Notes: generated from the sequence alone by a model not told the origin. A stretch of 64,000 bases of DNA from Salisediminibacterium halotolerans (GCF_003814815.1 NZ_RKQQ01000005.1:124001-188000), one strand, 5' to 3'. Shown: positions 8,954-19,340, counted from the stretch's first letter. Numbers and translations: made by a program.

Positions 8954-10756
8954 ATGTGCGGAATAGTAGGATATGCAGGAACAAACGATGCAAAAGAAAT
9001 ATTGCTTCAAGGGCTGGAGAAATTGGAGTACCGCGGCTATGATTCTGCCGGTATTGCGATTGCTAACAGTGAAGGGGTGCATGTATATAAAGAGAAGGGC
9101 CGAATTGCTTCTTTGCGGCAAGCAGTTGATCTCAATGAAACGGCTCAAGTCGGGATTGGTCATACACGCTGGGCGACGCACGGCGCTCCGAGCCGAATCA
9201 ACGCTCACCCGCATCAGAGTGTGACCGACCGTTTCACGATTGTTCATAACGGCGTGATCGAAAACTACAGCCAGCTGCAAAAAGAGCACCTTTCCGACTT
9301 AGACCTTGTCAGTGAAACGGATACAGAAATTATCGTGCAGATGATTGAGCGTTTCGTGACAAAAGGGAAAAGTACCGGCGAGGCCTTTCGCGAGGTATTA
9401 AGTCAGTTGAAAGGTTCCTATGCAACGGCGCTGATCGACCAACATGATCCGGAGACGATTTACGTCGGTAAAAACAAAAGCCCGCTTTTGGTAGGGATCA
9501 GTGACGGTATTAACGTCGTGGCGAGCGATGCGATGTCGATGATTAAATTGACAGACCAATTCATTGAGCTCTCAGACGGTGAAGTTGTGACGTTAACAAG
9601 AGACGATGTGATGATCCAAACCTTGGACGGGGAACCGGTTCATCGCGAACCATATACCGCGGAGCTGGATCCCGGCGATATTGAAAAAGGCACTTACCCG
9701 CACTTTATGCTAAAAGAAATTGATGAGCAGCCGTTTGTGATGCGAAACATTATTACAAAATACCAAGATGACCATGACCGGATTAAACTGGATGAAGATA
9801 TTCGCCAGGCGGTTATGGATGCCGACCGTATTTATATTGTTGCAGCAGGAACCAGTTATCATGCCGGGCTTGTCGGCAAGCAAATGATCGAAAACATTGC
9901 CGAAATCCCGGTTGAAACGCATGTTGCAAGTGAATTCCTCTACAATATGCCGATTGTCAGTGAAAACCCGCTCTTTATATTTTTGTCACAAAGCGGTGAA
10001 ACGGCGGATTCCCGCGGTGTACTCGTGAACGTGAAAGAAAAAGGTTTTAAAACGTTGACCGTCACGAATGTTCCAGGATCGACGCTCTCTCGCGAAGCGG
10101 ACTTTACCCTGCACACGTTTGCCGGACCGGAAATTGCTGTTGCCTCCACGAAAGCATACACAGGACAAATGGCGGTTCTTGCTATTTTGGCTGTGGATAC
10201 CGCCAATGCGCTCGGAAAAGAAATGAGCTTTAATCCGCTCCAGGAGCTGGCGATTGTCGCAAATGCGATGGAAGTCTTGACGGATCAAAAAGAGAAGCTT
10301 GAACAAGTAGCGCGCGATTTTCTCAGCGTGACGCGCAACGCGTTCTTTATCGGCCGGGCAGCGGACTATTATGTTTGCCTGGAAGGCGCGCTGAAACTGA
10401 AAGAAATTTCTTATATTCAGGCAGAAGGCTTTGCCGGCGGTGAGCTGAAACACGGAACGATCGCTTTGATCGAAGACGGCACGCCTGTCATTGGCTTGGC
10501 CACTCAAGAACACGTAAACTTAAGTATTCGCGGCAACATGAAAGAAACCGTTGCCCGCGGCGCATCACCGTGCATGATCAGCATGGAAGGCCTCGAGGAT
10601 GAGGGAGACGCTGTCGTACTCCCGAAAGTGCACACGCATCTCGCTCCGCTCGTGAGTGTGATCCCGATGCAGCTGATCGCTTATTACGCTGCGCTGCACC
10701 GCGAATGTGACGTAGATAAGCCACGCAATCTTGCAAAATCAGTGACTGTAGAATAA
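8954..10756 (+). CDS. glmS: Glutamine-fructose-6-phosphate aminotransferase (isomerizing)
   Basis: 600 aa. Makes glucosamine-6-phosphate from fructose-6-phosphate and glutamine, the entry to cell wall amino sugars. The protein starts MCGIVGYAG; Cys2 becomes the N-terminal nucleophile of the glutaminase domain (about 1-220). Two SIS sugar-isomerase domains follow (about 290-420 and 460-590), and the C-terminus [13 protein letters not shown] is the family signature. ATG 8954, after GGGAGG, is required for the catalytic Cys, so the longer frame from 8918 is not used. It is controlled by the ribozyme upstream, separately from the cdaA-glmM operon. Confidence 0.97.
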   Translation: MCGIVGYAGTNDAKEILLQGLEKLEYRGYDSAGIAIANSEGVHVYKEKGRIASLRQAVDLNETAQVGIGHTRWATHGAPSRINAHPHQSVTDRFTIVHNGVIENYSQLQKEHLSDLDLVSETDTEIIVQMIERFVTKGKSTGEAFREVLSQLKGSYATALIDQHDPETIYVGKNKSPLLVGISDGINVVASDAMSMIKLTDQFIELSDGEVVTLTRDDVMIQTLDGEPVHREPYTAELDPGDIEKGTYPHFMLKEIDEQPFVMRNIITKYQDDHDRIKLDEDIRQAVMDADRIYIVAAGTSYHAGLVGKQMIENIAEIPVETHVASEFLYNMPIVSENPLFIFLSQSGETADSRGVLVNVKEKGFKTLTVTNVPGSTLSREADFTLHTFAGPEIAVASTKAYTGQMAVLAILAVDTANALGKEMSFNPLQELAIVANAMEVLTDQKEKLEQVARDFLSVTRNAFFIGRAADYYVCLEGALKLKEISYIQAEGFAGGELKHGTIALIEDGTPVIGLATQEHVNLSIRGNMKETVARGASPCMISMEGLEDEGDAVVLPKVHTHLAPLVSVIPMQLIAYYAALHRECDVDKPRNLAKSVTVE

Positions 10757-10775
10757 AGCTGAATAAAATGAATAG

Positions 10776-10808
10776 TCCCGCACTTTGCTGTCAAGGTGCG
10801 GGATTTTT
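10776..10808. terminator. Terminator between glmS and the convergent reductase
   Basis: TCCCGCAC and GTGCGGGA around a 12-base loop followed by five T. It serves glmS. Confidence 0.85.
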
Positions 10809-10814
10809 CATAAG

Positions 10815-11801
10815 TTATTTTGTTGATGGAAGCGGAGCCTTGTCTGAAATCAGTTTTTGGTCAAGGAGCTCATGCCAAAAAGCTGCCGGAATGTTCGCTT
10901 GCAAGGCTTCGTTGTTTTGTTTGATTCGTTCTGGACGCGTCGTTCCCGGAATCACAGCCGTAACCGCCGGATGTGCGGCTGAAAATTGCAGTGCGGCCGC
11001 AATGAGGCTGACGTTATGTCGCTCGGCGATTTGATTTAACTGCTCAACTTGTGACGTGACTTCTGAAGAAGCGTCTTTATATTTGTAATGCGAGCCGCCG
11101 GCAATAATCCCGGAACCGTAAGGCGCTCCGATAACGATGCCGGAACCTTGTTCTTCAGCCTTTGGCATCAGCCGCTGCAATGCATGCTCGTGGTCAAGCA
11201 GTGTATAGCGTGTTGCCTGCAAGTTAATGCCTGGCGAAGCTTCTGCTAGATCGAGCGCGATTTCGATTGGCTCGGTTGTGTTGACACCGATGCCCCAATC
11301 GGTAATCACTCCTTCTTCTTTCAGACGGGTCAGTTCGTGAAAAGCGCCTGTTCGTGCTTCTTCAAATTTTGCGATCCATTCATCTCCTTGGAAATCCTGG
11401 GAAATGTCGTGGACGTAAACATAATCTAAGCGGTCGGTTTGCAGACGCTCAAGGCTTTGCTCGATGGAACGGAGCGTGCCTTCGGCTGTGTAATCATCGG
11501 TAACCTTATTTTTCCGCCCATCGGCAAACAGGCCTTGTTTTTCTTCTGTTTCGTTTTCAATAACACGGCCGACTTTTGTACTTAAAACAAATTCATCCCG
11601 GGGATAATCGGATAAAGCATCTCCAAGGCGGATTTCAGCGAGTCCCGCACCGTATAAAGGAGCTGTATCAAAATATCGAATCCCGTTTTTCCAAGCTTCT
11701 GCAACGGTGGCTCTAGCTTCGTCTTCCGGAATGTCACGGAACATGTTGCCAAGCGGAGCGGTGCCAAAACCGAGTTTTCCTGTCTGTTTCAAATCGTTCA
11801 T
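10815..11801 (-). CDS. Aldo/keto reductase, D-threo-aldose dehydrogenase-like
   Basis: 328 aa NAD(P)-dependent oxidoreductase with a TIM-barrel fold. The N-terminus GFGTAPLGNMFRDI and the catalytic segment YFDTAPLYGAG resemble the D-threo-aldose/L-fucose dehydrogenase and pyridoxal dehydrogenase branch. The catalytic Asp and Tyr are visible there, and the His lies in YVYVHD. The start has AGGAGG upstream. It is single and convergent with glmS. An exact substrate cannot be given. Confidence 0.82.
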   Translation of the reverse strand: MNDLKQTGKLGFGTAPLGNMFRDIPEDEARATVAEAWKNGIRYFDTAPLYGAGLAEIRLGDALSDYPRDEFVLSTKVGRVIENETEEKQGLFADGRKNKVTDDYTAEGTLRSIEQSLERLQTDRLDYVYVHDISQDFQGDEWIAKFEEARTGAFHELTRLKEEGVITDWGIGVNTTEPIEIALDLAEASPGINLQATRYTLLDHEHALQRLMPKAEEQGSGIVIGAPYGSGIIAGGSHYKYKDASSEVTSQVEQLNQIAERHNVSLIAAALQFSAAHPAVTAVIPGTTRPERIKQNNEALQANIPAAFWHELLDQKLISDKAPLPSTK

Positions 11802-11820
11802 ATCAATTGGTCCTCCTAGT

Positions 11821-11832
11821 GTAAGCTCTTAC
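11821..11832. promoter_or_regulatory. Palindrome upstream of the aldo/keto reductase
   Basis: GTAAG-CT-CTTAC, a perfect 12-bp palindrome 20 bases upstream of the reductase start. It resembles a degenerate cre site but lacks the central CG. Confidence 0.3.
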
Positions 11833-11942
11833 GTCAAAATTCATAATTAATTTAATGTCGAGTAAATGTGTCATTCTTTTCGTAACGCTCATTACCGTAA
11901 TATCGATAGCTTAAACATATGAAAAATTGAAAGGGGTCATCT

Positions 11943-11961
11943 AAATCATTCTAAATGATTT
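11943..11961. promoter_or_regulatory. Perfect palindrome in the mtlA upstream region
   Basis: AAATCATT-CTA-AATGATTT, 8-bp arms, 35 bases upstream of the likely mtlA -35 box. No known consensus is assigned. Confidence 0.35.
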
Positions 11962-11977
11962 GTTTCCTTCATTTTAA

Positions 11978-12003
11978 TTTTGTCAACAAGTCGTTTGACG
12001 AAA
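11978..12003 (+). promoter_or_regulatory. Putative MtlR operator over the mtlA -35 region
   Basis: TTTTGTCAAC and GTTTGACGAAA form an imperfect inverted repeat with a five-base spacer. It overlaps a TTGACG -35 hexamer (11995-12000). The -10 region is weak, as expected for a promoter activated by MtlR. Confidence 0.45.
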
Positions 12004-12099
12004 CTGCCTTTTCATTAGATTGAGAATATTGATGTGCCGGTATATGATGAAGTTAAGCATTTATCATTGCTAATAAAAATTTTACGAGGAGGGCACATT

Positions 12100-13533
12100 A
12101 TGAGTAATGAAAATCAAGGCGTGCGCGCGAAGATTCAACGTTTCGGCAGCTATTTAAGCAGTATGATTATGCCGAACATCGGTGCGTTTATTGCATGGGG
12201 TTTAATTACAGCGTTATTTATTCCGGACGGCTGGTTGCCAAATGAAAATTTAGTAGAACTCGTTGATCCGATGATTATTTATTTACTGCCGCTTTTAATC
12301 GGTTTTACAGGCGGTAAATTAGTTTACGGCGTTCGCGGAGGAGTCGTCGGTGCGACGGCAACGATGGGTGTTATCGTAGGAACAGATATTCCGATGTTTA
12401 TCGGTGCGATGCTCATGGGACCTCTCGGCGGTTACTTGATTAAGAAACTGGACTCACTGTGGGAAGGTAAGATTCGTCAAGGGTTTGAAATGCTGGTGAA
12501 TAACTTCTCTGCCGGTATTCTCGGCGGTTTGTTAACAATCATTGCCTATATAGGTGTTGGACCAATTGTGGAAGGATTAAACAATGTTCTTGCCAGCGGC
12601 GTAGAAGCGATCGTTGCTGCAGGATTATTGCCATTTGCCAGTATTATTATTGAACCGGCAAAAGTACTGTTTTTAAACAATGCGATTAACCACGGAATTC
12701 TTGGACCGATTGGTATTGATCAGGCTTCAGAAACCGGAAAGTCAATTTTATTCATGCTGGAAACGAATCCTGGACCAGGTCTAGGTATTTTGCTTGCTTA
12801 TATGATCTTTGGTGCTGGAGCAGCTAAACGTTCGGCTCCGGGTGCAGGGATTATTCACTTCTTTGGCGGTATTCATGAAATTTATTTCCCGTATATTTTA
12901 ATGAAACCGTCGCTCCTAATAGCAGTTATTTTCGGGGGAATGGGCGGAATTCTCACCTTCGTTACATTCGGTGTCGGGCTTCGCGCTACACCGTCCCCGG
13001 GCAGTATTTTTGCTTACTTTGCCATGACGCCTGGCGGTGACTATATCGGTATGTTGGCAGGGATTATTGTTGCGACGGCAATCTCCTTTGCGATCGCCGG
13101 ATTCATTCTTAAAGCGAGCAAAAACAAAGGCGAAGGCGATTTAATGCAAGCTACTTCGGAAATGGAAGCGATGAAGGGCAAGAAGAGTGATTCAGCTGAA
13201 CAGCTGAAAAAGGACGCAACTGAGCTTGGCGCTGAAGATGTTACCGTTGGAAACATCAACAAAATCATTTTTGCCTGCGACGCCGGCATGGGATCAAGTG
13301 CGATGGGCGCGTCGCTTCTGAAAGATAAAGTTAAAAAAGCAGGGATCGAAGGCATTGAAGTGACAAACAAAGCGATCAATGATTTGCCGGAAGATGTTGA
13401 TCTCGTTGTGACGCATAAAGATTTAACAGAGCGGGCGCGTGCGAAACGGCCGGAAGCAGACCACATTTCCGTGGAAAACTTCTTGAACAGCCCTGAATAT
13501 GATAAGCTCGTAGAAAAGCTGAAAAATCAGTAA
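12100..13533 (+). CDS. mtlA: Mannitol-specific PTS transporter, IICB component
   Basis: 477 aa. Imports mannitol and phosphorylates it to mannitol-1-phosphate. The membrane IIC domain (about residues 1-345) includes the conserved GGIHEIYFPYIL segment. A linker rich in Lys/Glu leads to the IIB domain with the phosphocysteine loop FACDAGMGSSAMGAS near residue 392. The IIA domain is not fused and is supplied by mtlF. ATG 12100 has GAGGAGGG upstream. The order mtlA-mtlR-mtlF-mtlD is the Geobacillus-type arrangement. Confidence 0.95.
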   Translation: MSNENQGVRAKIQRFGSYLSSMIMPNIGAFIAWGLITALFIPDGWLPNENLVELVDPMIIYLLPLLIGFTGGKLVYGVRGGVVGATATMGVIVGTDIPMFIGAMLMGPLGGYLIKKLDSLWEGKIRQGFEMLVNNFSAGILGGLLTIIAYIGVGPIVEGLNNVLASGVEAIVAAGLLPFASIIIEPAKVLFLNNAINHGILGPIGIDQASETGKSILFMLETNPGPGLGILLAYMIFGAGAAKRSAPGAGIIHFFGGIHEIYFPYILMKPSLLIAVIFGGMGGILTFVTFGVGLRATPSPGSIFAYFAMTPGGDYIGMLAGIIVATAISFAIAGFILKASKNKGEGDLMQATSEMEAMKGKKSDSAEQLKKDATELGAEDVTVGNINKIIFACDAGMGSSAMGASLLKDKVKKAGIEGIEVTNKAINDLPEDVDLVVTHKDLTERARAKRPEADHISVENFLNSPEYDKLVEKLKNQ

Positions 13534-13561
13534 GCTGCAGAGCAATCAGGGGGGAACAACG

Positions 13562-15688
13562 ATGTATTTTACAGCACGAGATCGTTTGATTCTCAAATAT
13601 TTAATGGACCAAGGCGGGGAAGTGACAGTGCACGACACTGCTCACTTCCTCGGTGTCAGTGAACGGACGGTACACAGAGATTTGCAAAGTCTCGAGCCGT
13701 CACTGCGATCATTTGGCATTTCCATTGAAAAACAAGCAGGTAAAGGCATCCGGATGCAAGCGACACCTGAACAAACAGCGATGTTAAAAGACCGTTTAAC
13801 TAAAGGTCATGTTCAAGATTTCACACCGGAACAACGGCGGTCGTTTTTGATTTGCCGGCTGTTGGAAGCATCGGGACCAATGAAGCTCCAGGCTCTTGCT
13901 TCCGAAATGCAAGTCACGGTAGCGACTGTCAGTCAAGATGTCGAAAAGGGTTTGGCTTGGCTGGAATCGTTTAACTTGTCTTTGGACCGACGCAGGGGTT
14001 ATGGTGTCGAAGTGCAGGGGATGGAATCAGACAAACGCAAAGCTATGAGCAGCTTGCTTACAAATCATGTTAATGAGAGTGATTTAATCGGCTATTTTCG
14101 AAAAAATCTCAATCAAAATCATGAATTGGACAATCAGGCCATAGCAGACAGGCTGCTCGGATTTGTTGATGTCAATAAACTTTCTAAAGTTGAAGAAGCG
14201 GTTCATCTTATTAATGAAAAACTTCCCTATCCTATTGCAGACTCAGCTTATATCGGATTAATTGTTCACCTTGCTTTAGCATTGGAGCGAATCATTAAAG
14301 GTGAAAATATCCATATCAATCAAGACGTTTTAGCAGAACTTCAAAAAGAAAAAGAATACCAGATGGCTTTGGAATTATCGCAAACGCTTGAAGAAATGTT
14401 TCAAACAAAGATTCCTGTCAGCGAAATAGGCTATATTACCATGCATTTGCGCGGAGCTAAACTGAGACATGATAACCAAGTAGATATGGACGAAAAAAAT
14501 ATTGACATGGCCCTTAATGTCACGCATCTGATTCAAGAAATGGATAAAATGATCGGGGTCGACTTACAACATGATGTATCCTTATACCAAGGGCTCCTTG
14601 CACATTTAGAACCGGTGATGTACCGGATTCGGCAGCAGATGACGTTGACCAATCCGCTCCTTGACGAGGTTAAAGCGAATTATCAAGAACTGTTTAATAA
14701 ACTGACGATCAGTATGCGGAAAGTCTTCCCGGATGTCGCTGTGCCCGATGCAGAAATCGGATATCTTGTACTGCATTTCGGTTCGGCAATTGAACGGGTC
14801 AAAGATGAATATGCATTTCGGGCAATCGTTATTTGCTCAAGCGGAATCGGGTCGGCAAAAATGCTTGGAACAAGGCTTCAACGTGAGTTTCCCAGTATAA
14901 CTGAAGTTGTCAACGTTTCGTTGTTTGAATTGGAGAAGATGGAACTGTCGCCGTTGGATTTAATTTTTTCAACGATTCCGCTTTCAGATATGAACGTGGA
15001 CTATGTTCAGGTTAATCCCTTTTTAACGTCGGACGAAGTAGATAAAGCGAAAGTGTATTTTCGCAGACGTTTAAGTCAAGCCTCATTGCCATTGCATACG
15101 AATCGAGCTGACACACACCGTATAAGGAAGTCATTTGCAGATGTTGTCAGGGAGGTTTCGATGACGGAAAACAGATACAGAGCAGTCAGAGAACTGTTGG
15201 AGAATTTCCGTTTATTCGACAGCTTGGATTCTGTGGACATGCAGGAAGCCCTTTCGTATGTGCTTGGAAGATTAGCTTCCGGCGGCTTGATTACGGATGC
15301 TGAAAAAGCGGCTAAACGGCTCTACGAACGTGAGAAATTGTCGGGAGTAGGCATCCCGGGGACGACGCTAGCTCTCCATCATACGAGAAGTGCGGTTGTT
15401 GCTAAACCGCTCTTTATCGTGATTCGCCTGCCGTCGGCGTCTGTAATTCAAGCGATGGACGGCGGTAAAATGGACTGTGACACCGTATTAGTGATGCTTG
15501 CTCCCGAAAACCGCGAAGCTGAATTATACGAAGCGATCAGTCAAATCAGTGTATCAGTGATCGAAAGTTCGGAGTCGTCCGAGTTGTTTCAAACTGGAAA
15601 CGAAAGCGAGATCGGCACGTTCTTAGCAAATTATTTGCTGACGTGGGCTCGCAGATTAGATGATAAAGGAGAAGATGATCATGGCTAA
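13562..15688 (+). CDS. mtlR: Mannitol operon transcriptional activator MtlR
   Basis: 708 aa PRD-type activator. The domain order visible is: N-terminal HTH (LGVSERTVHRDLQSL, about residues 30-45), a second winged helix (about 90-150), two PTS regulation domains with conserved His (about 190-400), an EIIB-Gat-like domain with ICSSGIGSAKM (about 415-500), and a C-terminal EIIA-like domain with PGTTLALHHTRS (about 560-690). By family precedent, PTS components phosphorylate these domains to switch activity with mannitol and glucose supply. It lies inside the operon it should regulate. Confidence 0.92.
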   Translation: MYFTARDRLILKYLMDQGGEVTVHDTAHFLGVSERTVHRDLQSLEPSLRSFGISIEKQAGKGIRMQATPEQTAMLKDRLTKGHVQDFTPEQRRSFLICRLLEASGPMKLQALASEMQVTVATVSQDVEKGLAWLESFNLSLDRRRGYGVEVQGMESDKRKAMSSLLTNHVNESDLIGYFRKNLNQNHELDNQAIADRLLGFVDVNKLSKVEEAVHLINEKLPYPIADSAYIGLIVHLALALERIIKGENIHINQDVLAELQKEKEYQMALELSQTLEEMFQTKIPVSEIGYITMHLRGAKLRHDNQVDMDEKNIDMALNVTHLIQEMDKMIGVDLQHDVSLYQGLLAHLEPVMYRIRQQMTLTNPLLDEVKANYQELFNKLTISMRKVFPDVAVPDAEIGYLVLHFGSAIERVKDEYAFRAIVICSSGIGSAKMLGTRLQREFPSITEVVNVSLFELEKMELSPLDLIFSTIPLSDMNVDYVQVNPFLTSDEVDKAKVYFRRRLSQASLPLHTNRADTHRIRKSFADVVREVSMTENRYRAVRELLENFRLFDSLDSVDMQEALSYVLGRLASGGLITDAEKAAKRLYEREKLSGVGIPGTTLALHHTRSAVVAKPLFIVIRLPSASVIQAMDGGKMDCDTVLVMLAPENREAELYEAISQISVSVIESSESSELFQTGNESEIGTFLANYLLTWARRLDDKGEDDHG

Positions 15689-16118
15689 AGACATTTTGCC
15701 AAAAGAAAATATTATGTTAAACAGCGGTGTGACAACGAAGGAACAAGCGATTACAGCAGCAGGTGAAATTCTCGTAAAACAAGGATACGTGGAAGACAGT
15801 TACATTGAGAAAATGTTTGAACGTGAAGAAGTGACATCGACGTATATGGGCAACTATATTGCGATTCCCCACGGGTCTGAAGATTCCAAAGAAGAGGTGC
15901 TTCATTCCGGTATGTCGATTGTTCGTGTCCCGGAAGGCATTGATTACGGCGGCGGCAACGAAGTGAAACTGTTATTTGGAATTGCAGGAAAAAACAATGA
16001 ACATTTAGAGATTTTATCGAAAGTCGCAATTGTTTGTTCTGACATGGATAACATTGAAAAAATGCTCCAAGCTGAATCGGCAGAAGAATTACTCGATATG
16101 TTTAGTGAGGTGAGCTAA
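15681..16118 (+). CDS. mtlF: Mannitol-specific PTS IIA component
   Basis: 145 aa EIIA of the fructose/mannitol family. The active-site His is in YIAIPHGS (about residue 61). It accepts phosphate from HPr and passes it to the IIB domain of MtlA. ATG 15681 lies eight bases after AGGAG and overlaps the end of mtlR by eight bases; the in-frame ATG at 15675 is too close to the ribosome binding site. mtlD starts on the next base after its stop. Confidence 0.93.
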   Translation: MAKDILPKENIMLNSGVTTKEQAITAAGEILVKQGYVEDSYIEKMFEREEVTSTYMGNYIAIPHGSEDSKEEVLHSGMSIVRVPEGIDYGGGNEVKLLFGIAGKNNEHLEILSKVAIVCSDMDNIEKMLQAESAEELLDMFSEVS

Positions 16119-17264
16119 ATGAAAGCAGTCCACTTTGGTGCCGGAAATATTGGGCGCGGTTTTATCGGCAAACTTTTGTACGAATCAGGCTTTCATACTG
16201 TTTATGCTGATGTGAATGAAGAGATGGTAGCAGCGTTAAATCAACATGAATCGTACAGTGTAATTTATGCTTCTGATCCCGAGGAACAATTTGAGGTTCG
16301 AAATTTCAGTGCTTTGCATTCAGTCGCTGATCAAGAAGAACTTGTCGAAGAAATCGCAAACGCAGACCTTATTACAACAGCTGTCGGACCGGAAGTTTTG
16401 CCGAAAATTTCCCAGGTCGTTGCGAAAGGACTTATGAAACGTTCTGAGCACAGTGCTCAGCCTCTTAACGTGATCGCCTGTGAAAATGCTGTCGGCGGTA
16501 CAGATTTGTTAAAACAAGCTATACTTGAAGAAGTACCTTCTGAGCAGCAAAACGTTTTTTTGACTCAATTTGGTTTCCCAAATGCTGCAGTTGACCGTAT
16601 TGTTCCGAAACAAACTCAAGAAAATATTTTAGACGTTCGAGTAGAACCTTTTTTTGAATGGGTTGCGGAAAAAAATAAGCTCAAAGGCAAATTGCATGAG
16701 ATTAACGGCTTGACGTTAGTAGATAATCTAGATGCTTATATTGAACGAAAACTTTATACGGTGAATACTGGTCATGCAGCAACCGCTTATTTTGGTTTTG
16801 AAAAGGGCTTGAATACAGTTAAAGAAAGTTTAGATGATCCGGCGGTTTATCAAAAGGTCCGCAATGTTTTAGCAGAAACAGGCCGCCTGCTTGTAAAAAA
16901 ACACGGGTTTTCTGCCGGCGAGCATGAAGCATATATTGCCAAAACACTCGAACGATTCAGCAATCCGCATATTGTTGATGAAGTCGTTCGCGTTTGCAGA
17001 ATGCCGATGAAAAAATTGCACCGATCTGAACGGCTTCTTAACCCGGCCTTGCAATTAAAAGAGCACGGCGACGAACCGGAAGCTTTACTTCAAGCTGCTG
17101 CCGCAGCACTTGCCTATAATTCATCTGCAGATGAGCAAGCTGTTGAATTACAAAAGAAGATACAAAACGAAGGAATTGAAGCAACGGTCACTGAAGTAAC
17201 CGAGCTCGATCAAAATCACCCGTTCGTCGGCAGTCTGGTCGAATTTTGGAAGGAGAAACAGTGA
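16119..17264 (+). CDS. mtlD: Mannitol-1-phosphate 5-dehydrogenase
   Basis: 381 aa. NAD-dependent oxidation of mannitol-1-phosphate to fructose-6-phosphate. The N-terminal nucleotide-binding motif is HFGAGNIGRGFIG; the catalytic Lys region YIERKLYTVNTGHA is intact. The start follows the mtlF stop directly (GTGAGCTAA ATG), with GAGGTGAG as ribosome binding site. A terminator closes the operon. Confidence 0.95.
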   Translation: MKAVHFGAGNIGRGFIGKLLYESGFHTVYADVNEEMVAALNQHESYSVIYASDPEEQFEVRNFSALHSVADQEELVEEIANADLITTAVGPEVLPKISQVVAKGLMKRSEHSAQPLNVIACENAVGGTDLLKQAILEEVPSEQQNVFLTQFGFPNAAVDRIVPKQTQENILDVRVEPFFEWVAEKNKLKGKLHEINGLTLVDNLDAYIERKLYTVNTGHAATAYFGFEKGLNTVKESLDDPAVYQKVRNVLAETGRLLVKKHGFSAGEHEAYIAKTLERFSNPHIVDEVVRVCRMPMKKLHRSERLLNPALQLKEHGDEPEALLQAAAAALAYNSSADEQAVELQKKIQNEGIEATVTEVTELDQNHPFVGSLVEFWKEKQ

Positions 17265-17344
17265 TTACGCTGTCTGCCTGGATGTTGACGGTCATTTGTT
17301 TGATGCCGAAACCTTCAAGTTGATGGACGCACTTACAATTCATG

Positions 17345-17392
17345 AACTTCTGGAAACCTTATGGAAAATTAAGGTTTTCAGAAGTTTTTTTT
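17345..17392 (+). terminator. Terminator of the mtl operon
   Basis: AACTTCTG with AAACCTTA pairs with TAAGGTTTTCAGAAGT and is followed by eight T. Confidence 0.88.
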
Positions 17393-17471
17393 CGAGAGAA
17401 TATTGAAACATATGTAAAAATTCGGTATAAGAAGGGGAGAGCAGGACATAACATGCGGGGGAGATTGGCTG

Positions 17472-18674
17472 ATGAAAATTTGTTGGTACCGGACACGGCA
17501 AATAGTTATGCGCGGGTTGGCTTATCTTGTGCCATGGCATCGACCGGCGTTGATCGAGGGCGAACGTTCAATACGTGAATTGCCGCGCTACATTCGTGAA
17601 AGACGCATTCAGCGAGTATTGATTGTCACAGATCCCGGCGTCAGCTCGCTGCCGTTGTTTCGGCGGTTTTGCGAGGACTTATCAGAAGCAGGCTTAAGCA
17701 TAACGATTTATAACAAAACGGTGCCTGATCCGACAGAAGCAAATGCGGAAGAGGCGTGCAGCGAGTTCCATCAGAATTATTGTGAAGCCGTTGTTGCTTT
17801 TGGCGGCGGTTCGGCGATTGATTGTGCAAAGGGAGCTAGTGCCTTGATCGCCCGGCCGGATCTCAGTTTGACAGAAATGAAAGGCGTTTGGAAAATCCGG
17901 CGCAAGACACCGCCGTTATTCGCGGTTCCGACCACACAAGGAACCGGAAGCGAAGCGACGATCGCCGCTGTTTTGACAAATCCTTCGACGCATGAAAAGT
18001 ATGCGATCAGTGATCACGTCCTGATGCCGGATGCCGTCGTGCTTGACCCGCTTGTAACAGCGGGACTGCCGCCGAATATTTCGGCATGGACCGGTATGGA
18101 TGCATTGACTCATGCAGTCGAGGCATATATCGGCAGGAGCCGGACGAATGAAACGAAAAAACTTGCGCGCCAGGCGGTACAGCTGATTTTTGCCAACCTT
18201 GAAGAAACGTATCGCAACGGCGAAAATGTTGAAGCGCGAAAAAATATGCAGCGGGCAGCTTACTTTGCCGGCTTGGCTTTCACACGGTCTTACGTCGGAT
18301 ATGTCCATGCGATTGCTCATACACTCGGCGGTTTATACAGTGTTCCGCACGGAAAAGCGAATGCGATCGTTCTGCCGCATGTATTGATGTATTACGGTGA
18401 AGCCGTTCATAAGCCGCTTGCAGACCTTGCTGAAGAAGCTGGGGTTGCCGCTTTGGGACAAACAGATGCCGCAAAAGCTGCCGGGTTTATAAAAGCGGTC
18501 CAGCAATTGAATACACAACTTGATATACCGGGAAAAATTGATGATCTGCGCAAAGATGACATTTCTCTGATGGCTGCCAGGGCAGCGGCCGAAGCAAACC
18601 CGTTTTATCCGGTGCCGCGGATTTTAACCGAAGCAGATTTACGCTTTCTTTATGAAAAGCTTACAGCAGATTAA
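17472..18674 (+). CDS. Iron-containing alcohol dehydrogenase
   Basis: 400 aa group III (Fe-type) alcohol dehydrogenase. The NAD-binding core has AFGGGSAIDCAKG (about residues 113-125), and VPTTQGTGSE is the usual family block. Metal ligands are expected in DALTHAVEAY and in the HAIAHTLGG/VPHGKANA stretch. It probably oxidises or forms small alcohols such as butanol or ethanol; the sequence does not identify which. The start has GGGGGAG nine bases upstream. Confidence 0.88.
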   Translation: MKICWYRTRQIVMRGLAYLVPWHRPALIEGERSIRELPRYIRERRIQRVLIVTDPGVSSLPLFRRFCEDLSEAGLSITIYNKTVPDPTEANAEEACSEFHQNYCEAVVAFGGGSAIDCAKGASALIARPDLSLTEMKGVWKIRRKTPPLFAVPTTQGTGSEATIAAVLTNPSTHEKYAISDHVLMPDAVVLDPLVTAGLPPNISAWTGMDALTHAVEAYIGRSRTNETKKLARQAVQLIFANLEETYRNGENVEARKNMQRAAYFAGLAFTRSYVGYVHAIAHTLGGLYSVPHGKANAIVLPHVLMYYGEAVHKPLADLAEEAGVAALGQTDAAKAAGFIKAVQQLNTQLDIPGKIDDLRKDDISLMAARAAAEANPFYPVPRILTEADLRFLYEKLTAD

Positions 18675-18753
18675 ATTTCAACGATCGGCGTTCACCTTTC
18701 CTTCGTCTTATGCTAAACTGTGACTTTCAAACATGAACGAAGGAGGTGCCGGC

Positions 18754-19311
18754 TTGCTTCAGGCATTGATTGTATTAGGCGCTCAATTAGTCTATGTACC
18801 GCTTGTCGTTTTGCGGACATTAATGATGGTGAAAGGGGAAAAAGGCAAATCGGCTTTTTTCGCTGTATTGGAAGGCGGCGTCCACGTTGCAGCATTGGGA
18901 ATTGTTTTCAGCGATTTATCGAATTACTACAGTATGGCTGCGTATGCGATCGGATTTGGTTTAGGGATGTATGCCGGTTCACTGCTGGAAGAAAAATTGG
19001 CGATCGGCTATGTGTCATTGCAAGTCAATATCCTTGAAAAAAATATGGCATTGATTAGGCACCTCCGCGAGGCTGGTTTCAGCGTATCCATTTCGACCGT
19101 AGAAGGGATTGATGATACCCGGCATAAATTAGACTGTACGTCGAGGCGCGACAGAGAGAGCGAATTTATAGATATTGTAAGGCATTATGAACCGAGTGCG
19201 TTTATTGTCTCGTTTGAACCGAAAAGCTTTAAAGGCGGTTATGTCGTCAAAAATATGAATAAACAGCGTGAAAAATTTGCGAAGAAGAAAAACAAAAATG
19301 TTAACATATAA
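18754..19311 (+). CDS. UPF0316 (DUF2179/DUF5698) membrane protein, YebE-like
   Basis: 185 aa. Three hydrophobic segments lie in the first 100 residues, then a soluble DUF2179-like domain of about 70 residues with [16 protein letters not shown] near the end, and a Lys/Asn-rich tail. The function of the family is unknown. TTG 18754 is chosen because GAAGGAGGT lies six bases upstream; the in-frame ATG at 18733 would overlap that site. Monocistronic with a strong bidirectional terminator. Confidence 0.78.
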   Translation: MLQALIVLGAQLVYVPLVVLRTLMMVKGEKGKSAFFAVLEGGVHVAALGIVFSDLSNYYSMAAYAIGFGLGMYAGSLLEEKLAIGYVSLQVNILEKNMALIRHLREAGFSVSISTVEGIDDTRHKLDCTSRRDRESEFIDIVRHYEPSAFIVSFEPKSFKGGYVVKNMNKQREKFAKKKNKNVNI

Positions 19312-19340
19312 AAAGCAGACCGGCATGCCGGTCTGCTTTT
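19311..19340. terminator. Bidirectional terminator
   Basis: A perfect 30-bp palindrome: AAAAGCAGACCGG pairs with CCGGTCTGCTTTT. It serves the UPF0316 gene and the convergent EamA gene. Confidence 0.9.
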
